Origin: Dicyema japonicum
Taxonomy: Eukaryota > Dicyemida > Rhombozoa > Dicyemidae
DNA: 64,000 bases
Direction of reading: 5' to 3'
NCBI GenBank assembly: GCA_011109175.1
Contig: RDEW01000002.1
Coordinates: 2,272,997-2,336,996, forward strand
The translations under genes and the position numbers were made by a program. Within the stretch, counting starts at the first letter, position 1, and each line of letters opens with the position of its first letter. Below the pieces are notes generated by a model that saw only the letters and a program-made list of their open reading frames with translations, was not told the origin of the DNA and searched no databases. Of this stretch, positions 11,360 to 23,029 are shown in pieces.

Positions 11360-12480
11360 TGTGAAATATTTGGTTGTTAGATGATGGAACGATCAATGGA
11401 GACGCCTCGAGTATCGATGTTCTGGAAATCGCTATTCAGCCATGTCAGACCTCGGCCTGCAAGTCACTATGCAGAAGACAAAGATTATAAACCTTAGCTT
11501 CCACCGGACGACTTTTATACTGTCAAAACCATCTGGATTCTTTGTTCCCTTATTCGAAGATAGTAGGACTTCTGGAACGTTTTTTCTCGAATGCTCTCGA
11601 TTCTTGTCCGGTTGAAAAGTTTAAGAAGAAAAGTCGATTCTTTACGGTTCACGCAGAAAGTTTAAGCTCATACCGTTTTTTCTTATTGGAATTAACATTT
11701 TTTGGCTGGGCCCAAAAAGCTCCCGATAAGGTTTGGGGGAGTTGGTCTGAGGTCTCCTGCCGATTTGCCCATTCCATGTACCTGTCGTCCCTCGCAAGCT
11801 GCCATGCCTTGACCAACTCAATTTTATGTTCCTGACCCTGATTGAGTCTGGCCCATGTACATAACACGGTTGTACAGCAGTGGATAACAAGCGGGCTTGG
11901 TGTTCTAAAAAACTTTATCTCTCAAAAGGACTGTTATGAAATCCTTTGTGAAAAAAGCTAAATGAACTTAGAAGGTCTCCCAGAAACCCATCGTATAAAT
12001 GCAGCTTTCCCTGAGAATTCGGGTCCTGGCTCAATGCATTTTTGGTACGGAGAGTTTATACTCTGCTTGATGAGAATAAAATTCGAGTTGGGGTTTTTCC
12101 TCGGCGAGGTCTTGACATTCGCTTAAACACCGATGCCGATGTGAGGGAGGGTTGACAGGAAAGAACTACATCCACTGTTATGCAGACGGAGCACCTCGTC
12201 ATGCAATGCTGAAATCGTCTCTCATGAGGGCTATTAAAGAAGCCGGATTTACTTGCCTTCTGGAAACCGTCTTTCTTGACAGAGGTGATGACAAGAGGCC
12301 GGATGGCGTAACTACCATGCCATAAAGCCAAGGGAAATGTCTTGTTTGGGATTCAACACGCAAGGACACTTTATCTAATGCGAATTTGCTCAAGTCATCG
12401 ATGCACACGAATACCGCAGTTAACATTGCTGAATTTTTGAAAATGAGAAAGTACCACGGTATTGGTACTGGTTGATGCGT
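11360..12480 (+). mobile_element. Decayed LINE with restriction-like endonuclease (RLE type)
   Basis: At about 11369 the plus strand encodes WLLDDGTINGDASS, the reverse-transcriptase motif C region seen as WYLDDGIIGGHP in the better copy at 39.5-42.0 kb. At about 12175-12350 it encodes RHAMLKSSLMRAIKEAGF and then RPDGVTTMP...GKCLVWDST. These correspond to RHSAMNGIIKRALESAGF and RPDGMTSFP...GRNLVWDVT in the 41.7-kb element. The RPD(G)...D pattern is the core of the restriction-like endonuclease of R2/R4-type LINEs. Numerous stops mean it is dead. Confidence 0.65.
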
Positions 12481-12829
12481 CTCGCCTTATTGGCTCGAGC
12501 ACGTCTGAGTTCATCACGTTAATCGGATGGCTGGATAATAGAAATTACCATTAATACAATTCAAGGTAAACCACATGATTAAGATCATTGAAATATTTAT
12601 TTATGGAATTACTTTAAATTAATTTTTATAAAAAACAATAATAAATTGGAGTCATGGTAGTGCAACATTTATTGTACTGATATCCCTCTTTGTACTATGA
12701 GAGAAATCTTGGACAAATATTAGGAAGTTACAGGAAATGCAAAAGAGGCCTTTCAGAGTAACGGAGAGTTAGATTTGGGGAGAACACCGAACCGGACCGA
12801 AGCCTTTGGAGGCATTATTAGACTAGACT

Positions 12830-13500
12830 CCAGAATGCTGGAATACGCCCATAAATTCAGTCAACAGTACTGTACGATCATGCGTGGGCACGAAGGAGAA
12901 ACATCGGGAAAAGATGAGGTCACTGATGGAACGCATCGGGATCACGTGATAGTCAGTTTGGGTTTACCATGGTCAGGGGTGTTAAAAAATACGCAGATTC
13001 TCTGAGGTCCCCTGTGATTGATGACATATGATTCCCGAGTCTATTGAAGAGAGCATTGAACGAATGTCCATGGGCTTTGTTTTGTCGACACAGACTATTA
13101 ATTATATCAGTGCTGCATGGATTATCTCGTTATCACCATCGGCACTGGAAGTTCTACAAAATCTTTGTCTCAGATTACTATTGAGATCGTCGAAAGAGAC
13201 GTCCACCTCGTTACTACGGAGAACACTAAACGTCCTTCAATCTTGGAATATCTTACGGAACGTCATTGGGACATCCTCAAAGGCAAAATCCCCTGACCAT
13301 CCCCTCGGACCGCACATACTATATATGGACGCCACCCGAGATATAAGAAAAAACCTTCCCCGCTGTGGAGATTAATCCAGGACTCCAAAACTAACAGCTG
13401 GAAAGGGACTGGGTATGAACACCGGGCTCACTTAATTAGACGATAGCTTTTATCCTCTTTTTTGTGATTTCGGGATTAATAAAATAAATGAATTTTATCG
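12830..13500 (+). mobile_element. LINE 3' fragment (family shared with 58.5-59.1 kb)
   Basis: The frame at about 13110-13230 gives ALEVLQNLCLRLLLRSSKET followed by STSLLRRT, typical of the region after the LINE reverse transcriptase. The minus-strand fragment at 58.5-59.1 kb has LEILQNRCLRILLRSSKKTS and STSLLQRTYTKRDREFL. The 3' ends also match: CACTTAATTAGACGATA, then GTGATTTCGG and AATAAAATAAAT. This is an A/T-tailed LINE 3' end with broken coding sequence. Confidence 0.65.
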
Positions 13501-14460
13501 GTTCTCACAATCTTAGAAGAAGAGAGATTTAAAATATAAACAAGTATTTTTAAAGTAAAATAAACTCAAAGGTTTTTTGGATTATTAAAGGGTCAATTAC
13601 AAGCAACGTGTGAGAGTATGGAGGGTCTGTTAAAATTTCTTGATTGGAGACGACAAATCGTAAAAACAAGCAAATATTTATTTCTGCTTGAAGAAAATTT
13701 CATTAAACACAGAAAATATATAATGTCGACACAGAATACGAAAAATATAATTTTCAAGTAACTAATGTCAACACTAAAGAGCTAATATTAATGAATGAGA
13801 TCCATAAATCTCAGAAAAGTGGATTATCTAATCTTTTTGCTGACTGATTTATTCGGTCAAGATTCTGATCAAAGAATATACAAAGACGACAATAAGGTCG
13901 CGAATTAAGTGATGAGATATATATAAGAAACCCGACTCTCTCCGTTTCCTTGAATGACAATATGACAATATCCCAATAAGAGTGTCTGTGTTTATGATTA
14001 TGAAGTTTAAACAAAATATTTATGAATTTGCCTTGATTATATTTTAGGTTATGTCCAATTTTTTGTATTCCAGTGAATCTATTATTAATGAATAGACTGA
14101 GTAACACTTTTATATTAGTTATTATTCAATCATATAGTAATATTGTCCAACATAACCATCGATTTGCATTCTTCTGAGAGACATCAGTAATCGTATTTAA
14201 AAAATGATTTTTGTTCCTTACTGGAAAGGTTCTGGCATGGCGAAACATGCAACAGGAAACTATTAAACAGGTTCTACCTCTTCCTCTCGTATATGATAGT
14301 ACTCGGCGTTCTGGAGTACCCTAATAATTAGTGTCCGCTTTGGTGGGTTCTTTTCTAAGTTTAGTAGACAAAATGAGTTTTATCAACTCAATTTGAAAAT
14401 TTTCAGTCTTGGAAAATATTAGGACTCCCATAAATACAAAATGTAAATGATACTAAGTCC
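13501..14460. other. AT-rich, no recognisable gene
   Basis: A 98-residue minus-strand frame at 13811-14107 is open but low-complexity and AT-driven. Nothing supports it as a gene. Confidence 0.4.
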
Positions 14461-15300
14461 CAACCTGTGGCACGCACAACTGTCTTTTCCGTTATGTTCC
14501 TTCGACATCCACGGTTCTAGGCCGAGCGACCTCTCCATAAATTCACTTTCAGCATTGTACAAAGGTTGTTCAGACGTGCGATAATTTCACTTAGCTCCAG
14601 AGAAAACTGTCTCGAGGACTCCTGCCTTGCTCTGTTCATGTTACCGTGTAGCACTACGCTCCACCGACCCATTTTGAGTATGTAAAATATTGGTCCTCAT
14701 CATCTCTTGTGTATACTTGACCGTTTCCCGAGATACCGTCTCGGAAACTTCTGACATGCTCTGCATAAGTTTCCTTGCATCGCTCCGCTCCACCGGCCCA
14801 TCCAGAATATGTGAAATATTGGTCAATTCATCTCTTGTGTAGGCTTGATCGCTTCCTTTATAGACACTGTCTTAATGGGAGTCATTTTCTTGAATGCCTT
14901 TTCATAGCAGGACATCTTCTGTAACGGGCATTATGTCTTGATCCTCCACAATTAATACAGTTTGTCTCCACGTTTGGAGAAAATTCACATATAACTAGGT
15001 CGTGTTCCCTTTAACACTTGAGGCATTTCTTCTCCTTGCAATGTGCGTGATATGACAATTCGTTCGCAATTGTAGTAGATAGGAGGGGGCTTCTTCATCC
15101 ACTGACAAAGGATCTTGTTCGATTCAATGTAGAAGCCAAAACGTATCAGCGATGTGGCCTCCGCATTACGGAGGACGTGAAGAGCTACAGGTCTTCATTG
15201 TTGTGACTTTAACTACAGCTCTTTTAGATCCTTTTGTGCTAACCTTACGAGAAAAGAAAAAGCGATCCCAAAATTATCAAGGATTTTGAAATCAGTCCAC
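14460..15300 (-). mobile_element. LINE ORF1 fragment with CCHC zinc knuckles
   Basis: Read on the minus strand, about 15060-14890 encodes CKEKKCLKC.REHDLVICEF and then CINCGGSRHNARYRRCPAM, two CCHC knuckles as in Jockey/CR1-type ORF1 (one stop interrupts). Downstream (14870-14500) the same sequence recurs at 21900-21590. Here a 129-bp block (43 codons) is duplicated in tandem, with the GCTCTG anchors at 14629 and 14758; the 21.6-kb copy has one unit. Confidence 0.7.
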
Positions 15301-15699
15301 ATTGATTTGGAATGTCAAAGAACGCTATGATGGCTATGGAAAGCTTTACTTTTAACATTTAAGAAAAGATAAAAAACAAAGCTTTTTATAGTTCAGCATA
15401 ATGGCAAAGCTACTATTGCATCGAGAGAAATTCAAACAGCAGTACGCTTGATTTTGCTTAGAGAATTGGCAAAGCATGTTATTACGGAAGGGGGAAATGC
15501 CGTCACTAAGTATACTTGTATTCTAACCATTTTTCCCTTACTTAAGAATAGCCCACATAGGCCTAATAATAATATTAACAAAAGAACATTTTTTATTATT
15601 TTTAACGCAGTTTAAAAAGTCCGTTTTAGTGTGTTTTCCAATTTTCATTTTAATATCGATTTGTGCATAGTGAACAACTTATCTGTCGTCAACATATAT

Positions 15700-17400
15700 T
15701 TATACTATTTTCGGAAAATCAATCAGCCTCATTTGCTCTATTTCAAGATTTCAGCCTCCCAATTTGTATCGAAGACCGAGGGCAGGGCTGAATCCGTCAC
15801 ACAGCCAGCTGTCCAACAGGCTGTGCATGCCCTCAACGAAGGCGGAGTAGAGGATCATCTCCCGAGGATTGTAGGCTGGACTACAGTAGGGAGAAAAAGG
15901 AAGTCTGCGGTTTGTGCCAAACGGTTTTTGGCTCGAGGTGCCGAAGGTAGGAGTAGTGAAACTCCTATGTGGAATAGGTACTCTGGCTACCTATGCCAAA
16001 GGAAAGATCGTCAGACGTGAGATTCCGACTTGCTGGTGGGATTTAGAAACGAGGTGGACGTCTCAGCTTTTGAAGCTGAGGTAAATAAGACGGTACCTTT
16101 TGGGCCCGGGGCACATAACATGTGTCGAATCATCCCCAAGAAACAAACTCGATTGTACAAGTCTTCGGGGTATCTCTGGACTTCATCGATGAGGATGTAC
16201 TCGAGTTCATCAAGAAGGACTACCCCACTACGCACAAGATCGAGCGCTTCAAGAGTGGGTTGTTAGGCTACGAACTCTCAAGTTTTGGATAAGATCCGGA
16301 GCAGAAAGGATCTGCTTGGAGAAGTTAAAAATAGGTTACTTTAAATTCGGTGTGGCACGAGAGCGACCGGTAGCAACCCAGTGCTACAGATGCCAGTGAT
16401 TCGGTCACACCAGCTCCCGATGCACATCTAGAAGTGCCTAAATTGCAGGGGTCCACATTCGCGAAGGCATGCCTGTCAATCCAGAGTCAGGTCTCTCAAG
16501 TGAACTGTGGCGTGGAAGGAACTATTGCAATGCATCTGTGGTTACGCTCCAGACGGCGCTTAGAGATATTGCTTTATCTTGTAGGTTAGATAATGCGTCG
16601 AAACAATGCCCAACATTCAAAAACTTTTGAATTCAAAAACTATATAAAACAACGGCTTCAACAAAAGAAATATATAAAAAAACAACTTCTTGAATACAAA
16701 AATATATATATAAAACGACTTCTTCGTGAATACAAAAAATATAAAAACTTCTAGAATTCAAAAACTACGTAAAACAATGGCAAGAACAAAATAAAATATA
16801 TATAAAAAACAACTCTTCATGAATACAAAAAATATATGATGTAGAGCGTTCCCTAATGCGCTAAGGGACATTGCGCTCTGCGATAGAAAGGTAAGTGCCC
16901 CGAAGTGATGTTACGCATCATTTCTGTTAATGCTAGGTCCCTCCGGAGAAGAAAGAAGGCCATCAAGGATCTTCTGGAGTCCCTGGAGGTGGACATTTTG
17001 GTCCTCAACGAGACCAAGTGTAGGAATACGGCTGCTGCAGAATTTAAAGGTTATACTAGTTGTCATCTCTTGTGGAAAGACACACATATAGAGGTTGTTA
17101 TCTCTTGTGGAAAGACACACGAAGTATAGAGGACGTCATCTCTACGGAGAGACGAAAACTGAGCCACTCTCGGGGAGTCCGAAGATGGCATGCATCACCG
17201 AGGAGGAGGTCCGGGCCGCCGATCATAAAATCAAAGAACAACGCACGGGGCCAGGACAAGATCCCCATGGCCCTTTTCAAGAAAGGACCTGGAAGTCTCT
17301 TGAATACCTTGGTGAGGTTGTACAACGGTAGCTACAGGTTGGGTTACGTTCCTAGGCGTTGAAAGGAAGCGGAACTGGTTTTTGTCAGGAAATCAGGAAA
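15700..17400 (+). mobile_element. LINE copy 1: ORF1, AT-rich spacer, endonuclease start, RT start
   Basis: ORF1 ends with FGVARERPVATQCYRCQ (about 16340-16390), a CCHC knuckle broken by stops. A 250-bp AT-rich spacer follows (16600-16850), made of degenerate copies of an ACTTCTTGAATACAAAAA-like motif. Then comes the ORF2 endonuclease start, MMLRIISVNARSLRRRKKAI and ILVLNETKC (16905-17045). At 17185-17360 the frames give ITEEEVRAA.HKIK, DKIPMALFKKGPGSLLNTLV and LYNGSYRLGYVPRR, the first reverse-transcriptase motifs. The middle of the endonuclease is deleted. A 25-bp motif with CTCTTGTGGAAAGACACAC is repeated in tandem at 17065-17125. Confidence 0.75.
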
Positions 17401-17890
17401 TCTTCAATCCAAAGTCAGGTCTCTCAAGTGCGTAAAATGCGTGGAAGAACACAGGGCGAGCAACACCAAGTGCCCCCTGTATCAAAGGCAACGGAGGAGG
17501 TACCACTGGGGAGAAGGCAGGCGCCCTCCTCTGAGATAATGCGTCGAAACGATGCCCAACATTCAAAAACTATACAAAAAAAACTTATTGAATACAAAAA
17601 TATATAAAATAACAACTTCTTCATGAATACAAAATATAAAACTTTTTGAATTCAAAAACTATACAAAAAATGTAAAAACTTCTTGAATTCAAAAACTACA
17701 TAAAAACAACGGCTTCAACAACAAAAATATATATAAAAAACAACTTCTTCATGAATACAAAAAATATATGATGTTGAGCATCATTTCGGTAAACGTCAGA
17801 TCCCTCCGGAGGAGAAGGGAGGCCATTGAAGACCTTCTGGAGGTGGACATCTTGGTCCTCAACGAGACCAAGTGCAGGCTTCTTTAATAA
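17400..17890 (+). mobile_element. LINE copy 2, joined to copy 1: zinc knuckle, spacer, endonuclease start
   Basis: Starting at about 17405 the sequence returns to ORF1: CVKCVEEHRASNTKCPLYQ is a zinc knuckle. It then repeats the AT-rich spacer (17540-17770) and the endonuclease start IISVNVRSLRRRREAIEDLL with ILVLNETKC (17770-17880). It is therefore a second, partial copy of the element at 15.7 kb in the same orientation. Confidence 0.75.
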
Positions 17891-18450
17891 TGAAAATATA
17901 AAAAATAACTGTGATATCTAAATTAGATTATCCAAAAAAAAGAAAAAAAGATTATTCAAAGTGCTGGTTGTTTTCTTTTATAATAATTATAAATCATCTG
18001 TTCATTAAAAATATTATGACTCTTATTTCAAGGTTGCATTATATACTACAAAGTGACGACAAATCATATAGTGAAGAACAATTCATATTTTTGAGTTACC
18101 TAAATATATAGATATTAGACATTTTGATAACCGCCTTCAACACTATATGATTAATCCAATAATATATTAATAGAATATTTAAAAAAATACAATACAGTAA
18201 GAATTGGGATAGAAAAATAACACACGAGAACCACCACAACAACAACAAACAACAACGTGGGAACTTATCGCTAAATGCATTAAAAGGTTCGCCATATTGT
18301 AAACCAATTTTTAAAAAATAAATAAATATTAAATTAATCTTGAATAAGTCAAAATTTGACGTTAAATTATTTAGTACACCGAGAAAAGATGCGAATACTG
18401 TTGAGGGAGGTCGGATCACTTGAATTTTGTTTATTTTGGATATGACAATA
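17891..18450. other. AT-rich, no supported gene
   Basis: A 135-residue minus-strand frame (18096-18503) has long hydrophobic stretches. It overlaps LINE coding sequence on the other strand and has no recognisable family, so I do not call it. Confidence 0.4.
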
Positions 18451-18459
18451 GTTTTGTGG

Positions 18460-18960
18460 TTCAATTTGCTAATGCATTCAGCGTGAGAGGAATTGCGACT
18501 CACTGCAAAAGGCCACTATTGACGAATGACCTTTGTCGTTATGAAGTTTCTATAGCCTGCCTTCAGGAAACAACAGTAAAAAAGGACACTTGATGAAGTC
18601 GTGAGATTATACATAATTATACTGTCAGAACCAGAATGTAGACATTATGGACAGTGATTTGCTATTCATCGATGTTATGACAATTCAATTCACAGATGGT
18701 GGAGAGTAATTCAAAGGGTCTCTGTCATTCAGCTGATGTTGGGCATAAATCTGAATACCATTATCAACGCATATTTCCCGACTATGGGCTTAGCAATGAA
18801 ATGTCCAGATGAAGTTGAAAACTTCTACACGGAACCGCGATGGGGCATGAACGATATTCGTGCTTCCCCATAGTTTTTCTTGCAGGTGATTGGAACGCAA
18901 AAGTTGGAACACATAGTACGGACTAAAACTTCATTGGAACCCTTAGAAGCGAAAAGAGAA
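18460..18960 (+). mobile_element. LINE fragment: APE-type endonuclease domain
   Basis: Frames joined across small shifts give FSVRGIATHCKRPLLTND, YEVSIACLQETTVKKD, INAYFPTMGLAMKCPDEVE and GDWNAKVGTHS in order. These match the N.RG, LQET, INAYFPT and GDWNAKVG motifs of a CR1/RTE-like endonuclease. No reverse transcriptase follows. Confidence 0.65.
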
Positions 18961-19199
18961 ATTCTAATGGTATTGCAATCGCATGTTTTCGCTGTGCATT
19001 TGACCTCTTTTGTGTTACAAGTTGTTCAAACACCACGCAAGGCACTTGATGAAATGGGTCGAACAGAGAAAAATTCGGAATAGTGAGATAGTTCAAATTA
19101 ACATTTAAAGTGATTATATACTGTGTAAGCGTGAATTCAAGTGCAGCTTATGCACTCACAATCTTGTGAAGGCACGATTATACTGAGTGACCATAAAGC

Positions 19200-19795
19200 G
19201 TCATCTCTCGCTTTATACTAGGAAGATGTTATTAGTGATCGAGAGACAACATAACGCACTTGAGAGACCTGACTCTGATTGACAGGCCTTTCGCGAATAC
19301 GTGGGCCCCCGCAATTTAGGCACTTCTCTTTATAATTACATCGGGGGCTGTTGTAGCCGAATCCTTGGCATCTGTAGCACTGGATTGCTACCGGTCGCTC
19401 TCGGGCTACACCGAACCTAAAGTAACAAATTCGCACCTTCTTTAGGCAGAGCCTCTCTGCCTCTGCTCCTGATCGAAGTTAGACCTTCAATCTCCGGAGC
19501 CTCACACCCCTACTCTTGAAGCGCTCGATCTTGTGCGCCGTGGGGTAGTCCTTCCTGATGTCTCGTGTTCATTTTCATCAACAAATTCTAGAGGGATCCC
19601 GAAGACTAGTACGATTGAGTCTGTGTCCTTGGGGATGACCCGAGACATGTTATGTGCCCCGAGCCCAAAACTTATCATTAACTTCAGCTTCAAAAGCTGA
19701 GGCGTCCACCTCGTTCCTGAATCCCACCAACAAGTGGGATTTCCTCGTTTGACGATCCTTCCTTTGGCATAGGTAGCCAGAGTACCTATTATCTA
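19200..19795 (-). mobile_element. LINE ORF1 fragment (same family as 15.7 kb)
   Basis: The minus strand encodes FGVARERPVAIQCYRCQGFG and then a KCLNCGGPR knuckle half (about 19425-19300), nearly identical to the plus-strand ORF1 at 16.35 kb. Upstream, the LGAHNMSRVIP and FVDENEH segments match 16.1-16.2 kb. It is directly flanked at 19800 by dispersed repeat R1. Confidence 0.7.
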
Positions 19796-19799
19796 TGAA

Positions 19800-19930
19800 A
19801 AAAATGAAAATGAAATGAATGAAAATGAATTAAAACAACAAGTTATGGAATAGGTAACTATCAGTCCGCCGGTTGGCCTGGACTGTAAATCCGGGTACCA
19901 CTTTTCCTTGATATCCATCAATTACTTGTC
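19800..19930. repeat. Dispersed repeat R1, copy 2
   Basis: Near-identical to 7705-7835 in the same orientation. It starts with an AAAATGAAAATGAAATGAA simple-sequence tract and abuts a LINE ORF1 fragment. Confidence 0.75.
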
Positions 19931-20149
19931 TATTAGTTAAGCATCCTGATTTGAATATCTTCCATTACTGGCTTGACATGTTTGTTCTCTTCCTCAGTTT
20001 CTTCCCAAGGGATAGTTTGATTGGCGCTTGCCTTGTTTGCCTTGTTTTCTCTACTCGGGCGAGAATTTCTCTCTCGAGAAGGTGTAGAACCATCCCTCGC
20101 TTCCGTAATTAAGTCTGGGAAAAATCACATTCCGAAAGACAGAGCATGG

Positions 20150-21900
20150 AATCAACATCCAACTTTAGTCTTCTAGTGCAGAACAGTGCTTGCAAAGCCT
20201 TCTTCTTCGCCCTTCGATGTCCTTCAGGTATGATCTCTCCCATCTACTGCAATCCCCAGGTATTTCATGGATGAAACTTTCGGTATACGAAGAGTGTAGG
20301 GCTCTTCCTGATGCCTGCCCAGCCTGCATATCCTCAAGTAACTGGATTTTTTCATGGAGAGTTTCATGTCTTTCCGATCTCACCAACCTTGGACTTCGTA
20401 GATAAACGCTCCTAGTCGCCGCTCTGAGAGGTATGCCTTCATAGACGAATCCAGGATTAAGATGTCGTCCGCGTATATCATCGACTTGGTCCTAACGTCT
20501 TGCTGTGACGGAAAATCTCCATAAATATGTTGAATAACAAGGATAGATCCCTGTGGCACTTCCCTTATAAACGATATTCCATCCGAAAATCTTCCACCGA
20601 CTACCACGTGAGATATTTTCCCAGTTAAATAGTCCTTCAGCTATAGGAATATTTCTTTAGATATCTTAGATCGTACGAGTTGACAGAAAGGCATTGTGCC
20701 ATCACTATCGAACGTCTTTGAGATGTCAAGGCAAATAAGGCTCAACTGGCTTTTCTTTTCAAATGTACTTGTAATTTTGTAGTTTAATGAGTGAATACAA
20801 GTTCTACACGATCATCCCGGAGGAAACCACATTAGTAAGGTCATAGAAAGTTACACTCTTTTATATACCGATTCAATCTCTTGAATACAATCCGTTCCAT
20901 AATCTTTGATGTAGAACATATAAGGCTTATTGGCATATAACTAGTAGGATTTTTTTTCGACATTCCAGGTTTGAGGATCATCTTCACAATAAAACGGTTC
21001 CATAACGGAGATCAACACATCGTCTGTGCTTCGCTTTCAGAGTATTTCTCTCGCGAATAAGATTCCGTATTGAAGGTGGGCAAGACTGATTGTTCTTCAG
21101 ATAGCTCTTGGAGTAGACCTTACTTCCATATAGTCGTAGATACATCAGCATAGTGTTGAATAGTTCCCAGTTAAAAACTTCCAGCTCATTAGGTGTAGAA
21201 AAGGAATTGGTCTTCATTAGTAAGGTCTTCGACAAATAATGACGATAATGTACCCAGTCTATAGAGGAAGTATCAAAGTATAAGAAAATATCTTCAGCAA
21301 TGTTCGGCTTCAGGATTTAGTTACTTCTTGAGGGATATGATCACTCCCTATGTCACCGAGTCACATCATTCCATATTATCCTTCCTTCCGTGTTTGATTT
21401 TTGTTTCGTTAACTACCAAGACATCCACCTTGGCATTCCTCACAAGTAGCGCTAGTTCATCATGCTTTTTCATCAGGGAGCGGGCATTCACCAGCACTAC
21501 TTTCAAATTCCTTTTCATAGTTTTTGTTGGTGGCCTGCGCTTTCCATAGCCAGGTCCACCAGAATCCATAAATCCACTTTCAGCAGTGTACAAAGGTTGT
21601 TCAGATGTGCGATAATTTCACTTAGCTCCCGAGAAACCTGTCTCGGAGATTCCTGCCTTGCTCTGTTCACGTTACAGTGTAGCACTCCGCTCCACCGACC
21701 TATTTTGAGTATGTGAAATATTGGTCCACTTCATCTCTTGTGTAGGCTTGATCGCTTCCTTTCTCGACAAATTCATAATGGGAGTCATTTTCTTGAATGC
21801 CTTTTCATAGCAGGACATCCTCTGTAACGAGCATTATGTCTTGGTCCTCCACAATTAATACAGTTTGTCTCCACGTTTGGAGAAAATTCACACACAAGGT
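20150..21900 (-). mobile_element. LINE remnant: ORF1 end, endonuclease start, linker, reverse transcriptase
   Basis: In minus-strand order: the ORF1 zinc-knuckle region (21890-21600, same as 14.5-15.0 kb); the ORF2 start LKVVLVNARSLMKKHDELAL with VDVLVVNETKIK (about 21510-21390); a linker with CPPSIRNLIRERNTLKAKHRR (about 21070-21010); FSDGISFIREVPQGS (motif B region) and MIYADDILILDSS (motif C, about 20490-20450); and the thumb region down to 20165. The YADD active-site motif is intact, but frames are broken in several places. The related fragment at 38.55-38.96 kb has IYADDILILDSS too. Confidence 0.75.
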
Positions 21901-22027
21901 CGTCAATAAATGCGTGTATTTACTCACAATATTTTTAGGGGAATCTAACCAACAGAACATTGTTAGCGATATGACATCCAAGGTTACCTAGTCTCCAAGG
22001 TTACTTTATGTTTTTTATCCTATAAAT

Positions 22028-22110
22028 CAGTAGTCCCCAACTGGTGAAACGCGGACCAGTGTCGGTCTGTAGACCAATTGGTACGGGTTTTTTTGTGTAC
22101 GATAGAACAT
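22028..22110 (+). mobile_element. Possible solo end of a hAT-type transposon
   Basis: CAGTAGTCCCCAACTGG followed by GCGGACC and GACCAATTGGTACGGG resembles the CAGTGGTCCCCAACC type of hAT terminal repeat common in animals. I found no matching opposite end, so this may be a remnant or a coincidence. Confidence 0.35.
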
Positions 22111-22679
22111 GTCACAAGTAAACAATCTTTTGACGGTCGGCCATTCCTATATTTTAGCGAAATTTGGGTCAATAATTTAATGATGATCACAAGTGTCTAC
22201 AGTCACTGAGACATATATTATCTGTTAGACCAATTATTGATAAAGAGCTAGACATTCACGATTCATGAAGCATCCACGGGATATAGTCCCTTTAAATTGA
22301 AATCACGGATGCTAGATGAAACTCTCTGGACATGAATTGAGAATGGATCCGAAAGCCTCAAAGATGTCACGAAAGATTTCTTCATCTTCGACGAACTCGA
22401 TTTCGTTGAAAACCAAGGATCACACTACCAATGATCTTAAACGGTGACATCCGAAGGAGGCAGAAAGGACTAAATGGACAACGGGAGTTTTCTCGTGGAA
22501 GAAACAAATAGAGGAGGGTAATATCGTTTTAGTTTTGTTGGTTGCAAATTCCTTAGGCTTCCATCGTCGCCTAAAACGTAGTGTTTCTGAGTTTCTGGAA
22601 TGTCTCCGAGGTAGAGATTAATGAGTGAAGGAAAAAGAACAGATCACCAAGAGTTGAGAAATATCACAAATATGACTAC

Positions 22680-23027
22680 TTGTGGGAAAATGGAGAGTTT
22701 ACTTCTGCCTCTGACCAGCTTGTAGATCTGGCATGTGCTTGTCGTGAGAACTTTCCATTGAATGCTAACAAAGATATAATAACGGACACATGTGGAGATG
22801 AGGAATTGAGTGAGTTGGCGACGAACTCTTCTTCAAAGAGAAGGAGAGTGATAACCAACAATTTATTTAAATCCCAGGGATCACCGAGAAGGAAAGACAG
22901 AAGAAACGTCAAACAGTTGGTCACATTCTGGCTTAATCAGCAATCAGTCGGATTGTCTCCAGAATATACTATGATTTCCATTGATTATCTTTTTGTTCTC
23001 TCAAAAACTCTTGGAGGTAACCTTTAA
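22680..23027 (+). CDS. Hypothetical protein, 115 residues
   Basis: An open frame with a basic cluster (SSSKRRRV, SPRRKDRRN) and no membrane segment. The composition is not obviously repeat-derived, but no family is recognised, no intron can be shown, and the region around it is full of transposon debris. It could be an exon, a LINE ORF1 fragment or a chance frame. Confidence 0.2.
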   Translation: MWENGEFTSASDQLVDLACACRENFPLNANKDIITDTCGDEELSELATNSSSKRRRVITNNLFKSQGSPRRKDRRNVKQLVTFWLNQQSVGLSPEYTMISIDYLFVLSKTLGGNL

Positions 23028-23029
23028 CT

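Noticed and set aside
18096-18503. 135-residue hydrophobic frame as a membrane protein gene
   Set aside because: It overlaps LINE sequence on the opposite strand, is AT-driven and has no family motif or splice pattern.
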